Source: Sepioteuthis lessoniana
Lineage: Eukaryota; Mollusca; Cephalopoda; Myopsida; Loliginidae
Reading direction: 5' to 3'
DNA length: 64,000 bases
NCBI GenBank assembly: GCA_963585895.1
Contig: OY757915.1
Coordinates: 92,660,836 to 92,724,835, forward strand
Shown: positions 9,836 to 19,834 of the stretch, in pieces
Position numbering within the stretch: the stretch's first letter is position 1
Layout of the letters: each line of letters begins with the position of its first letter
Position numbers and translations under genes: made by a program
The notes under the pieces: generated by a model
What the model saw: only the letters and a program-made list of their open reading frames with translations
Told to the model about the DNA's origin: nothing
Databases searched by the model: none

Positions 9836-10165
9836 GTGGAAAAGAAACAAATAGAACGACAATTAGAGAGAGAGAGAGAGGTGGGGAGAAAGAAAGTGTA
9901 AAAAAAGAAAAAAAGAAAGAATGAGAGAAATTAGCAGAAATGGAAATACGGATAAAAATATGATAAAAGAGAGAGAAAGAAAGAAAGTAGATGAGAAAAA
10001 CGCATCAAAGAAAGAAGGAAAGAAAGAAATAAAGAAAAAAAGAGAGTATACGAAAAAATTTATAAGCAAAAAGAAAACAATGAGAACAAAATAAAAGAAA
10101 AACAAAAAACGTCAAAAAAAAAGAGGAAAGGAAACATTGAAAAAGAAATAAAGATTTCACAATAA
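9590..10165. repeat. Polypurine tract, GAAA and GA rich
   Basis: Nearly 0.6 kb with very few pyrimidines on the plus strand, including (GA)n at about 9,685-9,717 and (GAAA)n at 9,797-9,833. Long frames on either strand here (for example 9,383-9,862 minus) are low-complexity artefacts. Confidence 0.9.
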
Positions 10166-10167
10166 GG

Positions 10168-10405
10168 GTGGGTTTGGTTTCTTTATTTAATGTTATATCA
10201 ACCTTCATGGGTTATTTAATGCCAAAGCCATCATTCTAGAAGACTAAAAGAGGCACTATTTAACCCATAACTGGGAGAATTAGAGAGTTCATACCCCTCC
10301 CCTAAGGTTGTAAGTCTGAAAGTGAACGTAGTAGCGCGACTGGAGATCGAACTTGCTTACTACGATTCTGCAGTCTTATATGTTAGCCATTACAGCTCGG
10401 GGGTT
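10168..10405 (-). mobile_element. Rep-C SINE-like copy
   Basis: Plus strand begins ggtttggtttctttatttaa (reverse of the tail) and ends with the complement of the head (gttagccattacagctcg). The order matches 11,874-12,117. Confidence 0.75.
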
Positions 10406-10625
10406 TTCTCTGTGAGACAGTAAAGGGGGAGAAGGAAATAAAGAAATGGTGAATGAAAAGAAAAAAGAGAAAAAAGAGAGAATAAAAGATACGAGAAAAA
10501 GAATGAAAAACGAACGAACGGAAAAAGCGAGAAAGAGCTTGAGAATTCGAAATAGATATCTATATAGATAGATAGATAGATAGAGAAGTAGACAGATTGA
10601 TAGAGAGAGAGAGAGAGTTAAGAAG
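10406..10625. repeat. Purine-rich low-complexity DNA with (GATA)n
   Basis: Continuation of the purine bias after the Rep-C insertion, with a GATA run at about 10,563-10,583 and a GA run at about 10,602-10,617. Confidence 0.8.
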
Positions 10626-11371
10626 GAAAGAGTCTTACCAGATGTGAGTTGTGGACTGGTCTGATTATTCGCGTTTTAATGAATGGCCCGTGTGATTTAT
10701 ACGTACTTTAACTGCAACTGTAAGAAGTCAAAGATTGATCATCAACTAAATAAATATGCTCAAAACAATCCTATACTTTACTATTTGATCTTGTCTTCGG
10801 TTTGTAGAGTCTAATTGCGTTTCCAGAATGAATACAGGGAGATAAATTAAGACACGTTGAGGTTAGAGTTTCTGTAAGTCGATATTAACAAAGTTCAGCT
10901 GAGTTCTGCACAAGGCCCAATAGATTGGAGCAAATAGATTTCCAAAGATTCTGTTGTGAGATTTTGATTACGATTGGAAAATTGTCGTCTAAACTGTGTA
11001 AAAATGAAAATAATACTGACATCTTAGTTTATCAGATATATTCGCCAAAATTACATGAAACTATCTTGAAATACTAACGATTAGATTTATTCAAATAACT
11101 CCTCGTTGGCCTCAACAAGGGTCTCCAGATTACTTCGGAGTCTCCTGCAAGCTTTTTCGATAGTCTCTTTAAACTGGTAAATGCTGCGATTATTCTTGTC
11201 TTGTATTCATTTTCGTTGTTGTATGGGGTTTTGTTGGTTTTTCGCTAATCTTCGCCCATAATAATGAAGGGGATTTTAATCTGGTGGTAACATATCAAGG
11301 GTACTGTGACTGCAGAAATTTCCTCACGGCCAACTCTGGTTTTCCGACTAAAGTGGTATGGCTTCCTATTT
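10626..11371. other. Unassigned 750 bp
   Basis: No recognised repeat or gene. A 101-codon minus frame at 11,245-11,550 overlaps the Rep-B head to its right, so its C-terminal part alone is unexplained. The DNA is AT-rich without obvious periodicity. Confidence 0.4.
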
Positions 11372-11697
11372 GGGGCAACAGAATGCACCGATTGCATCTC
11401 TGTCGAAGGGTAAGACTTCCCCTGCGAGTGTCCTGGATATGATACTAAACAGTCTGATGTTGAGGCTCTCGTAATGATAGAGCTTTCGAGAATGCGGAGT
11501 ATCCCTTCATTGCTATCGCTCCCAGATACTCTCTGGCCTTTAGTAAGCACCTGATATGGTCCTATCTATGGGTCGAAAAGGAATAAACTGTATACTTTTG
11601 CTAAACTGATTTATTATAAATACGACAGTTTATATGTATATAAATAGATTTGGCATTAAGTAACTAGCAATGGTTGATATGCAAGAAAACCACACCA
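11372..11697 (+). mobile_element. Rep-B copy, short form
   Basis: Head 'cagaatgcaccgattgcatc', then 'gtcctggatatgatactaaa', 'cctatctatgggtcg', a single module, and the tail 'ttggcattaagtaac...ggttgatatgc'. No TA tract and few modules, so shorter than the copy at 1,433. Confidence 0.75.
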
Positions 11698-11873
11698 GTA
11701 TCCTATTAGCAGACAATTTTTTTCTAGCTGCAACCCTTTTGGTCGAAGGTAGCACTACCTTCTCCAGGTACTTGATAAATCCACACTGTTAAGGCCATTG
11801 TGGAAGTTTAAGAAAAGCATGACGTCATCCTCATTAGTGACCATTCCAAACACCATGATGTGAACTGAGTTTT

Positions 11874-12117
11874 CGTGATTTGGTTTCTTTGTTTAATGGC
11901 ATATCAACCTTTGTAGGTTATTTAATGCCAATGCTATTCTCCAAGAAGAACAGTAGTTGTACTATTTAACCCATAGCTGGGAGGATAAGGGGGTTCATAC
12001 CTTTCCCAAGGTTATTTGCCCGAAAGTGAACGTAATAGCGCGACAGGAGTACGAACTCGCGTACTGCGATTCCGCGGTCCATCGCTTTAACCATTACACC
12101 ACGAGGACCCCCCCCTG
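11874..12117 (-). mobile_element. Rep-C SINE-like copy, complete
   Basis: Flanked by ctgagtttt (11,865-11,873 and 12,118-12,126), a likely 9-bp target duplication. Minus-strand head has GTGTAATGGTTAAAGCGATGG and B-box-like GAGTTCG. Body and tail are intact. Confidence 0.8.
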
Positions 12118-12273
12118 CTGAGTTTTAGGTTTTCATCAATATGAATATGAATTTGTCCTCCGATTGAAACCAATTACTCTAAAATATTCATATTGTTCTT
12201 CCGTGGTGAAAGCCGAACAGTACAGCATGAAATGTCTTTAATTGGAATCATTTTGAGATGAGGTTTCTTAGTC

Positions 12274-12662
12274 TGAGAATTAATTTTTTTATTTATTGCG
12301 GTCTTTTTGTCCTCATCTTGGTAGTTTTTGTGTTGTTTCTTCTTCACAACGTTTCGGCCAAATTTCACCTCTGGCCTTCTTCAGGTGATTAATCTCGACC
12401 TCGGATAGGAATTTCAATTCCTACCCAAGTCGGCCAGAGGTTTACTTGTTTAAAAACGTGGTGCGATAGACAACTATGGAAGGTAGTAATTACTGGGGAT
12501 ACGGTTACAAGACTCAGCATTTCTATCCGAGGTCACGGTTAATCACCTGAAGAAGGCCAGAGGTTAAATTTGGCCGAAACGTAGTGAAGAAGAAACAACA
12601 CAAAAACTACCAAGATGAGAACAAAAGGTCCGCAATAAATAAAAAAATTAATTAATTCTTAG
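12274..12662. mobile_element. Foldback element, Rep-J core in inverted arms
   Basis: Left arm about 12,274-12,410 and right arm about 12,521-12,662 are near-perfect reverse complements (~135 bp) around a ~110-bp spacer. Each arm has the pair acgtttcggccaaatt and ggccttcttcaggtg. No open frame with known domains. It may be a foldback or MITE-like element or two head-to-head copies of Rep-J. Confidence 0.8.
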
Positions 12663-13012
12663 TACAGCACAAAATTTCCAAATTTCTGTGGGATAGAATT
12701 GCGTTATGGTACAGTTTTCTTTCCAGTCTCTAAAATTGACTCCAGTGTAGTTGATAAAATTGACTCCAGTTTGTTGTGTAGTTGATAAAATCTAAAACTA
12801 ATGAATTGCATGGGCTGAAATAACAATTTAAAATGGCAATACTTTACCCAACGCAATCTGTATTTAACACCATACCAACCCCTCATGATTTTTTTTTTTA
12901 TTATCATGCCCTTTATATTTTCAGTGTTCGGCTTCCTTCATTTTTTAATCGCATCTATTATTTCATCTATAATTATCATTATTTGCTTGCACATAGTTAC
13001 ATGGTATCAAGT
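12663..13012. other. Unassigned 350 bp
   Basis: AT-rich. A short duplication 'gtagttgataaaat' occurs at about 12,747 and 12,778. No gene recognised. Confidence 0.4.
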
Positions 13013-13105
13013 TTGTTCGTTGGTTGGTTGGTTGGTTGGTTGGGTGGATTGTTGGTTGCTTATGTTTTATGGCATATCAAAACTTTTGGTTGATTAATGC
13101 CAAAT

Positions 13106-13157
<52 letters not shown>

Positions 13158-13165
13158 AAAGGAAA
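13013..13165 (-). mobile_element. Rep-B tail with (GGTT)n and (TA)n
   Basis: A ggttggtt run at about 13,017-13,045, the tail complement 'tatggcatatcaa', and (TA)n at 13,110-13,154. Only the 3' end of a minus copy is present. It abuts a plus-strand Rep-B, giving an inverted pair. Confidence 0.7.
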
Positions 13166-13173
13166 TGTTTTGC

Positions 13174-13428
13174 CCAGTTGACTTGGGAGGTAGAATACAG
13201 TGACTACTTTTCTGCAGAGGGGTCTAAGATATGACACTAAATAATCTGATGGTGAAGTTCCAGTAATGCTGGAGATTTGGGGAATGAGGAGTATCCCTTT
13301 ATAGCCATCGTTCCCAGGTCCACTCTGGCTCAGAGTAGTAGCACCTGATACGGTCCTATCTAAGGGTCAAATCGAAATAAACTGCGTGCTTATGCAAAAC
13401 TGAATTGCTTGAAATAGAACTGTCTAAA
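13174..13428 (+). mobile_element. Rep-B, part 1 of a nested copy
   Basis: Head 'cccagttgacttgggaggta' through 'cctatctaagggtc' and the first module, ending at 'gaactgtctaaa' where an RTE-like LINE begins. It resumes at 14,182 and again at 14,550. Confidence 0.8.
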
Positions 13429-14181
13429 GCTGATGATTTAGCGTTACTGGCGAATACGCCTAATCAAGCAGAGACACTACTGCATAGTTTGGAACGAGCT
13501 GCAGCAGGCATTAGCCTCCATGTCAATGCGCACAAAACTGAATATATGTGTTACAACCAAACGGGCAACATTACCACACTAGACGGAGCCTCTCTGAGGC
13601 TAATGGACAAATTCACCTACCTAGGAATTAGCGTCTCATCAACAGAAAACGACATCGACACACGACTGACGAAAGCATGGACGGCAATCGATAGGCTCTC
13701 AATCATATGGAAATCAGACCTGACCGATGAAATGAAGCGCAGTTTCTTCCAGGCAGCGGTTGTATCGATACTGCTATATGGATGCACTACTTGGACGCTA
13801 ACTAAACGGCTGGAGAAGAAACTTGACGGCAACTACACAAGAATGTTGAGAGCAATATTGAACAAGTCCTGGCGACAACACCCCACGAGACGCCAACTGT
13901 ACGGCCACTTGCCTCCCATCACGAAAACTATACAGGTTAGACGAGCCAGACACGCCGGACACTGCTGGAGAAGCAAGGACGAGCTCGTAAGTGACGTACT
14001 CCTATAGACCCCCACATATGGCCAAGCAAAAGCAGGACGACCAGCCCGAACTTACATACAGCAGCTATGTGAGGACATAGGATGTAACCCAGAAGACCTG
14101 CAGGAGGCGATGAATGATAGGGAGAAGTGGCAAGAGATGGTCAAGGATATCCGTGCTGGCGGCACGACATGATGATGATGA
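13429..14181 (+). pseudogene. RTE-like LINE reverse transcriptase, C-terminal half
   Basis: Open from 13,429 with ADDLALLANTPNQAE (end of the RT active-site motif, first Y missing by truncation), then DKFTYLGISVSSTEND, RSFFQAAVVSILLYGC, RRQLYGHLPPITKTIQ, and AGRPARTYIQQLCED. One in-frame stop (TAG at 14,005-14,007, probably from TGG, as in VLLWTP of other copies) interrupts it, and the natural stop is TGA at 14,170-14,172 at the start of the (ATG)n tail. 5' truncation inside the RT domain fits target-primed reverse transcription. It lies inside a Rep-B copy, so it is younger than that copy. Not functional. Confidence 0.87.
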
Positions 14182-14310
14182 AACATTTAAACTGCGTACT
14201 TATGCTAAACTGAATTGTCTGAAATAGAACTGCTTTGACATTTAACAGTGTAAACCAAAAACTATACTTATACAAAAGTGAATTGTTTGAAATAAAACTG
14301 TATTAGCATA
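14182..14310 (+). mobile_element. Rep-B, part 2
   Basis: Two modules (actgcgtacttatgctaaac type) continue the copy interrupted by the LINE, up to the Rep-D insertion. Confidence 0.75.
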
Positions 14311-14549
14311 TGGCTTGAGTGTTCGTCAATGGCCCGGGAGACCTTGGTTCAATCCCAGGTTGAGTCTTACCAAGGACTCAAATAATGGTACTTGATGCTA
14401 CCTTGCTTAACACTCAGCATTATAAGGTATGTATCAAGGGTAAAGTGGAGCAATCCAGGGAAAGAAGTAGCGCCCTCCCCTACACCTTGGTGTAGTAGCT
14501 ATCGAAAAAGGAGCCTCTGGGTCACCCTCGATTACGGTTGCCAACTTTA
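14311..14549 (+). mobile_element. Rep-D copy inside Rep-B
   Basis: Head 'gagtgttcgtcaatggcc', B box gttcaatcccagg, full body and tail 'acggttgccaacttta'. Rep-B continues on both sides, so this insertion is nested. Confidence 0.82.
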
Positions 14550-14632
14550 CTTATACTTATTTGTATAAAATAGATTTGGCATTAAATAACTGTCAAAGGT
14601 TGATATGCCATAAAACCCAAACAAATAAACAA
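14550..14632 (+). mobile_element. Rep-B, part 3 (tail)
   Basis: 'gtataaaatagatttggcat' then 'gttgatatgccataaaaccc', the usual 3' tail, completing the copy that starts at 13,174. Confidence 0.75.
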
Positions 14633-14639
14633 ATGAAAT

Positions 14640-14935
14640 GTTCATGGGTAAGAATTTTTAACGAGCCAGAGCTCATTTGTTTGCACATAGTTAAATGATT
14701 TCAAGAATTGCTACTTAACTCTAATACTTTTAGTCAGCATTATTCAATCGTTTGCATACATTCAAATGTTTTTTTGTATTTTACGTAAAAAAAACAATTC
14801 AGTTGAACATCACTCATTTGTTTGCTCACAAGTAAATGGTTGCAAGTATAGTAAACAATTAAACTGTTCTATCTGACCCATAACAGGCACTACCACTCCG
14901 AGAGAAAGTGGACCTGGGAATAATGGCAATGATAG
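14640..14935 (-). mobile_element. Rep-B fragment, diverged
   Basis: Contains the complement of the 'gagctcattt-tttgcaca' segment, a module, and 'gacccataacaggcactacc'. The head is missing. A short hairpin (gttgatagaa/ttctatcaac) lies at its end, near 14,943-14,971. Confidence 0.6.
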
Positions 14936-15093
14936 ATAGAATGTTGATAGAACATCCATCGTTATTCTATCAACACTTGGCATCACCATTTTTTAAGTCC
15001 TGATAAAGGCTTATTGAAACTAAAAATTATAGCGTCGACTTGCCTTCGCAATAAATTCGTAACTTTTAGGTTACTTTGTTTTTCAGTTTTTCT

Positions 15094-15095
<2 letters not shown>

Positions 15096-15174
<79 letters not shown>
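15096..15174. repeat. Compound (TA)n(TG)n microsatellite
   Basis: About 35 bp TA followed by about 45 bp TG. A second TG run lies at about 15,358-15,381. Frames through these runs are artefacts. Confidence 0.95.
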
Positions 15175-15182
<8 letters not shown>

Positions 15183-15529
15183 TTTTTGGCAACAGAATTT
15201 TAATGCCGAAGTATTTGGAACTCAATAATACTAAATTATGTTTTTTTTTCGTATGTTGTTGAAATAAAAATAATAAAATCCTGGTTTCGATGAATACTAA
15301 CTTTTTATGAGCCTATCGTAGCTGTGTACTTATGGTAATATCATATATATACATATGCGTGTGTGTGTGTGTGTGTGTGTTAGAGAGATTGAAAGAGAAT
15401 ATGTGTGTATGTTCACGCATGCCCCGTGAGTGGGACAGAGAAAAAAACTGAGGAAGATAGAGAGAATATGACGCGAAAAGAGGGTCGAGATTAGGAGAGA
15501 AAAAAAAAGAAACCAAATATAATAAATTC

Positions 15530-16160
15530 TATCCGTTTCTTGATATCCCCGTAAACCTTATTCGTATGTCCTGGGCCACTAGTGTCTGTAGTGCCGCTGC
15601 AATGCATCCCTGCACCACAATACATCGATCAAACAAACAAATGATGCACACCTCCCCCGACTTTCGCACCGACCATAATCTCTTCCCTCACACGATCTGC
15701 CCCGACCCAGACATTTGAAACATTCTTAACCTTTACAACTTGTTGCAGCCGCACGCACTCAATCTCTTCTGTAACCTTCAACGGCTCTGACCTTCATGAC
15801 ATCTAGCGGGTTAGGGGTAGTTCGTTTTGATGGCTCGTCTTTGCCCGATACGGCCATAACTGACCAGTGGTCAGCAAAGAAAGTCGACGAGACAAGCCCC
15901 GATGAAACAGGGTCAATCGACTAGTGAAACAATTCGACGCGCCACTAAATCCCCGATTCTCCATCAGGACGATTGACGGGCCATTTAGAAAAGGGGCACA
16001 ATTCAGGGATCAAGGTTCGTTTTAAAAGCTAGTCCTTATTCATTATTGCGTTTGTTCGGCCACAGGACTTTGGTCCCTTTTAGTGGTTAACACGAGTGGG
16101 GGTCCCGAACCCTTCTCCCCCCCCACTCTCCAATTGATGATAAAAGTTTTTCTCAGCAAC
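15530..16160. other. Unassigned, more GC-rich 630 bp
   Basis: No recognised repeat, and base composition visibly richer in G+C than its neighbours, with several CG dinucleotides. No open frame over 60 codons. This is one of the few stretches that could be unique host sequence. Confidence 0.45.
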
Positions 16161-16590
16161 ATTTATGGAATGTGGCCAGACCACTGAAGAGATACCATTT
16201 AAGAGGTTTGCCAGTTGATTTGTTCTATTTTCGTAGCTGTCGATTTGGTTATTTCAGCATATTTTTTGCCGGTCCATTCACCCTTTCTTTACGTCAATCA
16301 AATTTTCTTTCTTTCTTATTCGTTCTGTCTCATAACGTTTTCTTATTTGAATTTTTGTTTCTTTAGGCTGGACTTTCTCAATTGTTTTGTTTTTTCTTTT
16401 TTTTTCTTTTCTTTTCTTTTCTTCTCTTTTCTTTTATTTAATTTGTTTATTTGTTCGTTGACATTAATTTGTCTGTTTTATTCTTTATTTCTGCATTTAT
16501 TTTTTTCCTCCATTCTATTTCATTTTATTCTTTTGTTATTAAGATTTTTTTCTTCCTGCATCTTTCAAATCATTTGTATTATATATATTT
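16161..16590. repeat. Pyrimidine-rich low-complexity tract
   Basis: T- and C-rich, densest at about 16,360-16,560 with TTTTC repeats. The two overlapping 100-codon frames encode only F/L/S-rich low-complexity sequence. Confidence 0.8.
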
Positions 16591-16838
16591 CTTAGTGAGT
16601 AGAGTGTTTGCAAATGGTCCTGGAGACCGGCGTTCAATCCCAGGTCGAGTCATACCAAAGACTCAGAAAATGATACTTGATGCCTCTTTGCACAAGACAC
16701 AATATTATAAGGTACGGATCAAGGGTAACCAAAGCAATGCAGGGGAAGGAGTAGCGCCCACCCCTAGACTTCGGAGTTGGAGCTTTTGAAAAGGGAGCCT
16801 TCGGGTAACCCCCGACTACGGTCGCCAACTTAACTGTA
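16591..16838 (+). mobile_element. Rep-D copy
   Basis: tRNA-like head 'gtgagtagagtgtttgcaaa', B box cgttcaatcccagg, complete body, and tail 'acggtcgccaac'. Its 3' tail was the target of the mini-G insertion that follows. Confidence 0.82.
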
Positions 16839-16904
16839 GTAATTTACGAAGGTCTTTACTTCGATTTAGCACAAGGCCAAATGAATGGGGCACCCAATGA
16901 GACT
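16839..16904 (+). mobile_element. mini-G, 66-bp retroposed unit with perfect 16-bp TSD
   Basis: Exact duplication cgccaacttaactgta at 16,823-16,838 and 16,905-16,920. The insert begins gtaatttacgaaggtc, includes 'agcacaaggcc' and ends cacccaatgagact. It matches 8,725-8,786 end to end. Confidence 0.85.
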
Positions 16905-16925
16905 CGCCAACTTAACTGTACTTAC

Positions 16926-16980
16926 TATATATATATATATATATATACATATATATATGTGTGTGTGTGTCTGTGTGTGT
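16926..16980. repeat. Compound (TA)n(TG)n microsatellite
   Basis: TA run then TG run, next to the mini-G target duplication. Confidence 0.9.
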
Positions 16981-17185
16981 GGTTAATTAATTATAAATTA
17001 TTATCAACAAGAATAAATGCCATTGACGTGAAAGGTAAAGTTCCCAATATAAAAATGATAGAGCATAATATTTGTAAAAGTGGGTGTTTTTATGATGTGA
17101 CAAAAATGTTCACGCCTAATTAGCGATGTTAAAAAGAATTCGTTTTATCATTTTCTGAGCATCTGACGTTGGAAACTTTTAGTCA

Positions 17186-17285
17186 AGACTGGATTTTGAG
17201 CATATTGAGAAATGTACCCTTTTATAAAATCAAATTAAAAATGATGCGTCAATGAATTACTGCTGTTCTACATGTACCTCGTGAG
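17186..17285 (+). repeat. Rep-H, copy 1
   Basis: 'gagaaatgtacccttttata' and 'aaatcaaattaaaaatgatg' recur, diverged, at 17,935-18,030 and more weakly at 22,195-22,260. Interrupted on its right by Rep-B. Confidence 0.65.
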
Positions 17286-17287
17286 TT

Positions 17288-17922
17288 GTTTGGTTTAGTT
17301 TGGTTTTATGGCATATCGATCATTGTCAGTTATTTAATACCACATCCATTTTTATACATATAAACAGTTCTATCTAAAACAATTCAGTACACAGCTTAAA
17401 TATCAAAAACAGTTCTATTTCAAACAATTAAATTAAGCATAAGGGTACAGTTTAAATGCAAAAAACGGTTCTATTTTAAACAAATCAGTTTAGCATAAGT
17501 ACACAGTCTAAATGTCAAAAACGGTTCTATTTCAAATAATTCGTTTTAGCATACGTACACAATTTAATAGTACAGAAATAGTTATATTTCAAACAATTCA
17601 GTTTAGTATAAGCACAATCTTTGTTTACATATAGTTAAAAGTGAAAACAGTTCTATTTCAATCAATTCAGTTGAGCATAAGAAAATAATTCAGCTCTGTT
17701 TTTGCCCATAGAGAGGACACTATCAGATGCCACCAGTCCGGGTCAGAGTTGACCTGGGAGCGATGGTAATGAAGGGGTATCCGGCATTCCACAAAGTTCC
17801 AGCATTGCTGGAACCTCACCATCAGATTGCTTAGTGCCATATCCACGACACTAGTTTGGGGAGTCATACCCTTCTGGAGAAATGCAGTCAATGAATACTA
17901 CAGGCCCAACCGACTGGGCTTG
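17288..17922 (-). mobile_element. Rep-B copy with many modules
   Basis: Tail complement 'tatggcatatcgatcattgt' at the left, five or more ~55-bp modules (aaacagttctatttcaaac), then 'gacactatcagatgccacc' and the head at the right. No open frame beyond chance. Confidence 0.78.
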
Positions 17923-17924
17923 AC

Positions 17925-18270
17925 GAGAGTATGAGCATTTTGAGAAATATACTCTTTTATAAAATCAAATTAAAAATCATGTGGTAATGAAATAATGTTC
18001 TTCTCCTTCTACCTCATGTGCTATCTTTACACTTGTCTTTCTTTTTATGTAAATCTGAGCCAAATAAAAGGATTAATCGTATGAAGATATTCTTAGTATG
18101 ATGAGATTTTATCTTGCTTTATTCTATTTTCTTTTAAAATATTCAGATAATACTGCAATAAGTAATCACTAGTAACCTTCCTTTTTGGGGGAACTCATTA
18201 GTTAAGTACCTAACAATAAAATCTCACTACACGTGTATCAGTTATTCTAAGCAGAATAAAGGTTTATATA
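17925..18270 (+). repeat. Rep-H, copy 2, longer
   Basis: Repeats the ~100 bp found left of Rep-B, then extends with 'tttttatgtaaatctgagcc', also seen diverged at 22,283-22,305. Class unknown. Confidence 0.6.
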
Positions 18271-18276
18271 TAAAAG

Positions 18277-18277
<1 letters not shown>

Positions 18278-18325
<48 letters not shown>

Positions 18326-18326
18326 C

Positions 18327-18384
<58 letters not shown>
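18278..18384. repeat. Compound (TA)n(CA)n(TA)n microsatellite
   Basis: TA at about 18,278-18,322, CA at 18,331-18,360, TA at 18,361-18,384. Confidence 0.95.
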
Positions 18385-19338
18385 CGTCATACACAGACGA
18401 ACTCTTTCATTGTATCACATCATTTCAGTCTGGCTTGACAAGCAAGATGCTTAAAGCTGCGATCGAAACCCGGCTGACTTAATTTCAGTCTAACATCATA
18501 ACCGAAAGCTGTCTTCCCTCTCAGAATAATCGAAGGATTTTCACGTATATATTTATTTACATATACAATTATCGGCTACTGGAATGCACAATTCATGAGA
18601 ATGGCTTTGTATTGACACGTTATGTGGTACACGGCAATCGGTGCTCAATTCACGATAGAGCATATAATATATATATATATATATATATGTATTAATTTTA
18701 TTTCAAGAAAAAAAACAATATTCGGTCACATTAGGATAATAAATTTATTTTCATCCTGTAAAGAACATTGATTGGAATCAAAACTGCAAAAGAATTTTAA
18801 CAGGACTTCATCAGATCCAACATTAAAATAAAATAAAATACAACCAGACAGGAGCGATAGACAAAGGAAGGAAGGAGAGGGGGGAAGGAAAGTGAGTTCA
18901 GCTTTGTATAGCCTTTTCCCATATAAGGCTAGTTCCAGTCTCTTCCTATTTCAGATTAAGACAACAACAAAACCAATAAAAGACAACAATTTAACAATTA
19001 CAGTAATACATATTCAAATTTCAACCATTTCTAACAAAATTATTAATTTTGATTTTAGTATGTCATCTTTTTTTCTTTGAAAGGTATCAAAACCCCTTCC
19101 GTTAATGGTAAGACCTATTCAACTATATTAAAATATCTATACTTAATAATTCATTGTTACATATTAACTTTGACTATATACTGAATTTTCGTCTATAGTC
19201 TAAATTTATTTCTATGCCTACATCTAACTATTAAATCCCATCTCTAATTTGGAATATTTAAATATTCGAAATCTGAATAATTTAATTGTCCTGACGGAAT
19301 TGTTCTCTTCTCCGAATTTACTCGATTGAAGAATAACT

Positions 19339-19376
<38 letters not shown>

Positions 19377-19497
19377 ACTTAGTCCAGTTAAACCGGAGTT
19401 AGGAGTAATTCCATCAGGACAAGAAATTATTCATGAATGAATATTTAAATCTTCCTGGTAAAGAGCTCAATGTACCAATTATACAGAGCAATAATTT
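18385..19497. other. Mostly unassigned, with TA runs
   Basis: TA runs at about 18,666-18,689 and 19,341-19,371. About 75 bp from 18,703 ('gaaaaaaaacaatattcggt') looks like a diverged single arm of the hairpin at 19,498. No gene recognised. Confidence 0.45.
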
Positions 19498-19639
19498 CTT
19501 TAAGAAAAAACAACGGAACCAATCACAAAGGATTATAAATTTATTTCCATCCTGTTACGCATTTTATGATTTTTAAATGCGTAACAGGATGGAAATAAAT
19601 TTATAATCCTTTGTGATTGGTTCCGTTGTTTTTTCTTAA

Positions 19640-19641
<2 letters not shown>
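19498..19641. repeat. Perfect 67-bp inverted repeat, 10-nt loop
   Basis: Left arm 19,498-19,564 and right arm 19,575-19,641 are exact reverse complements by my reading, starting ctttaagaaaaaacaacgg. The right arm runs directly into a 70-bp TA tract. Perfect identity suggests a very recent inverted duplication or an assembly/library artefact. Confidence 0.9.

Positions 19642-19711
<70 letters not shown>
19642..19711. repeat. (TA)n microsatellite
   Basis: About 70 bp of TA, contiguous with the hairpin arm. Confidence 0.95.
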
Positions 19712-19712
<1 letters not shown>

Positions 19713-19814
19713 CGCTCTATTATTTATATTTAGCATTCTACTGATAATACCACAAAATTTGGCCCACCATTGACACACTAAGTGAGTTAGTGATAACCAT
19801 AAACTATTACCATG

Positions 19815-19834
19815 CTATATATATATATATATAT
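19815..19834. repeat. (TA)n tract left of the hAT-like element
   Basis: Short TA run. Its last 8 bp and the 8 bp after the hAT-like element are both atatatat. Confidence 0.85.

Noticed and set aside
9383..9862. 159-codon minus frame rich in F, S and L
   Set aside because: It is the complement of the polypurine tract; low complexity, no domain.
16215..16789. Frames of 112-126 codons rich in F and L, resembling membrane segments
   Set aside because: They run through a pyrimidine tract and into Rep-D. Hydrophobicity follows from T-rich codons.
17667..17891. Recurring minus or plus frames with 'MLELWGMQSTP'-type peptides as a conserved small-protein family
   Set aside because: They arise from the Rep-B head in every copy, in either orientation, with stops and shifts between copies.
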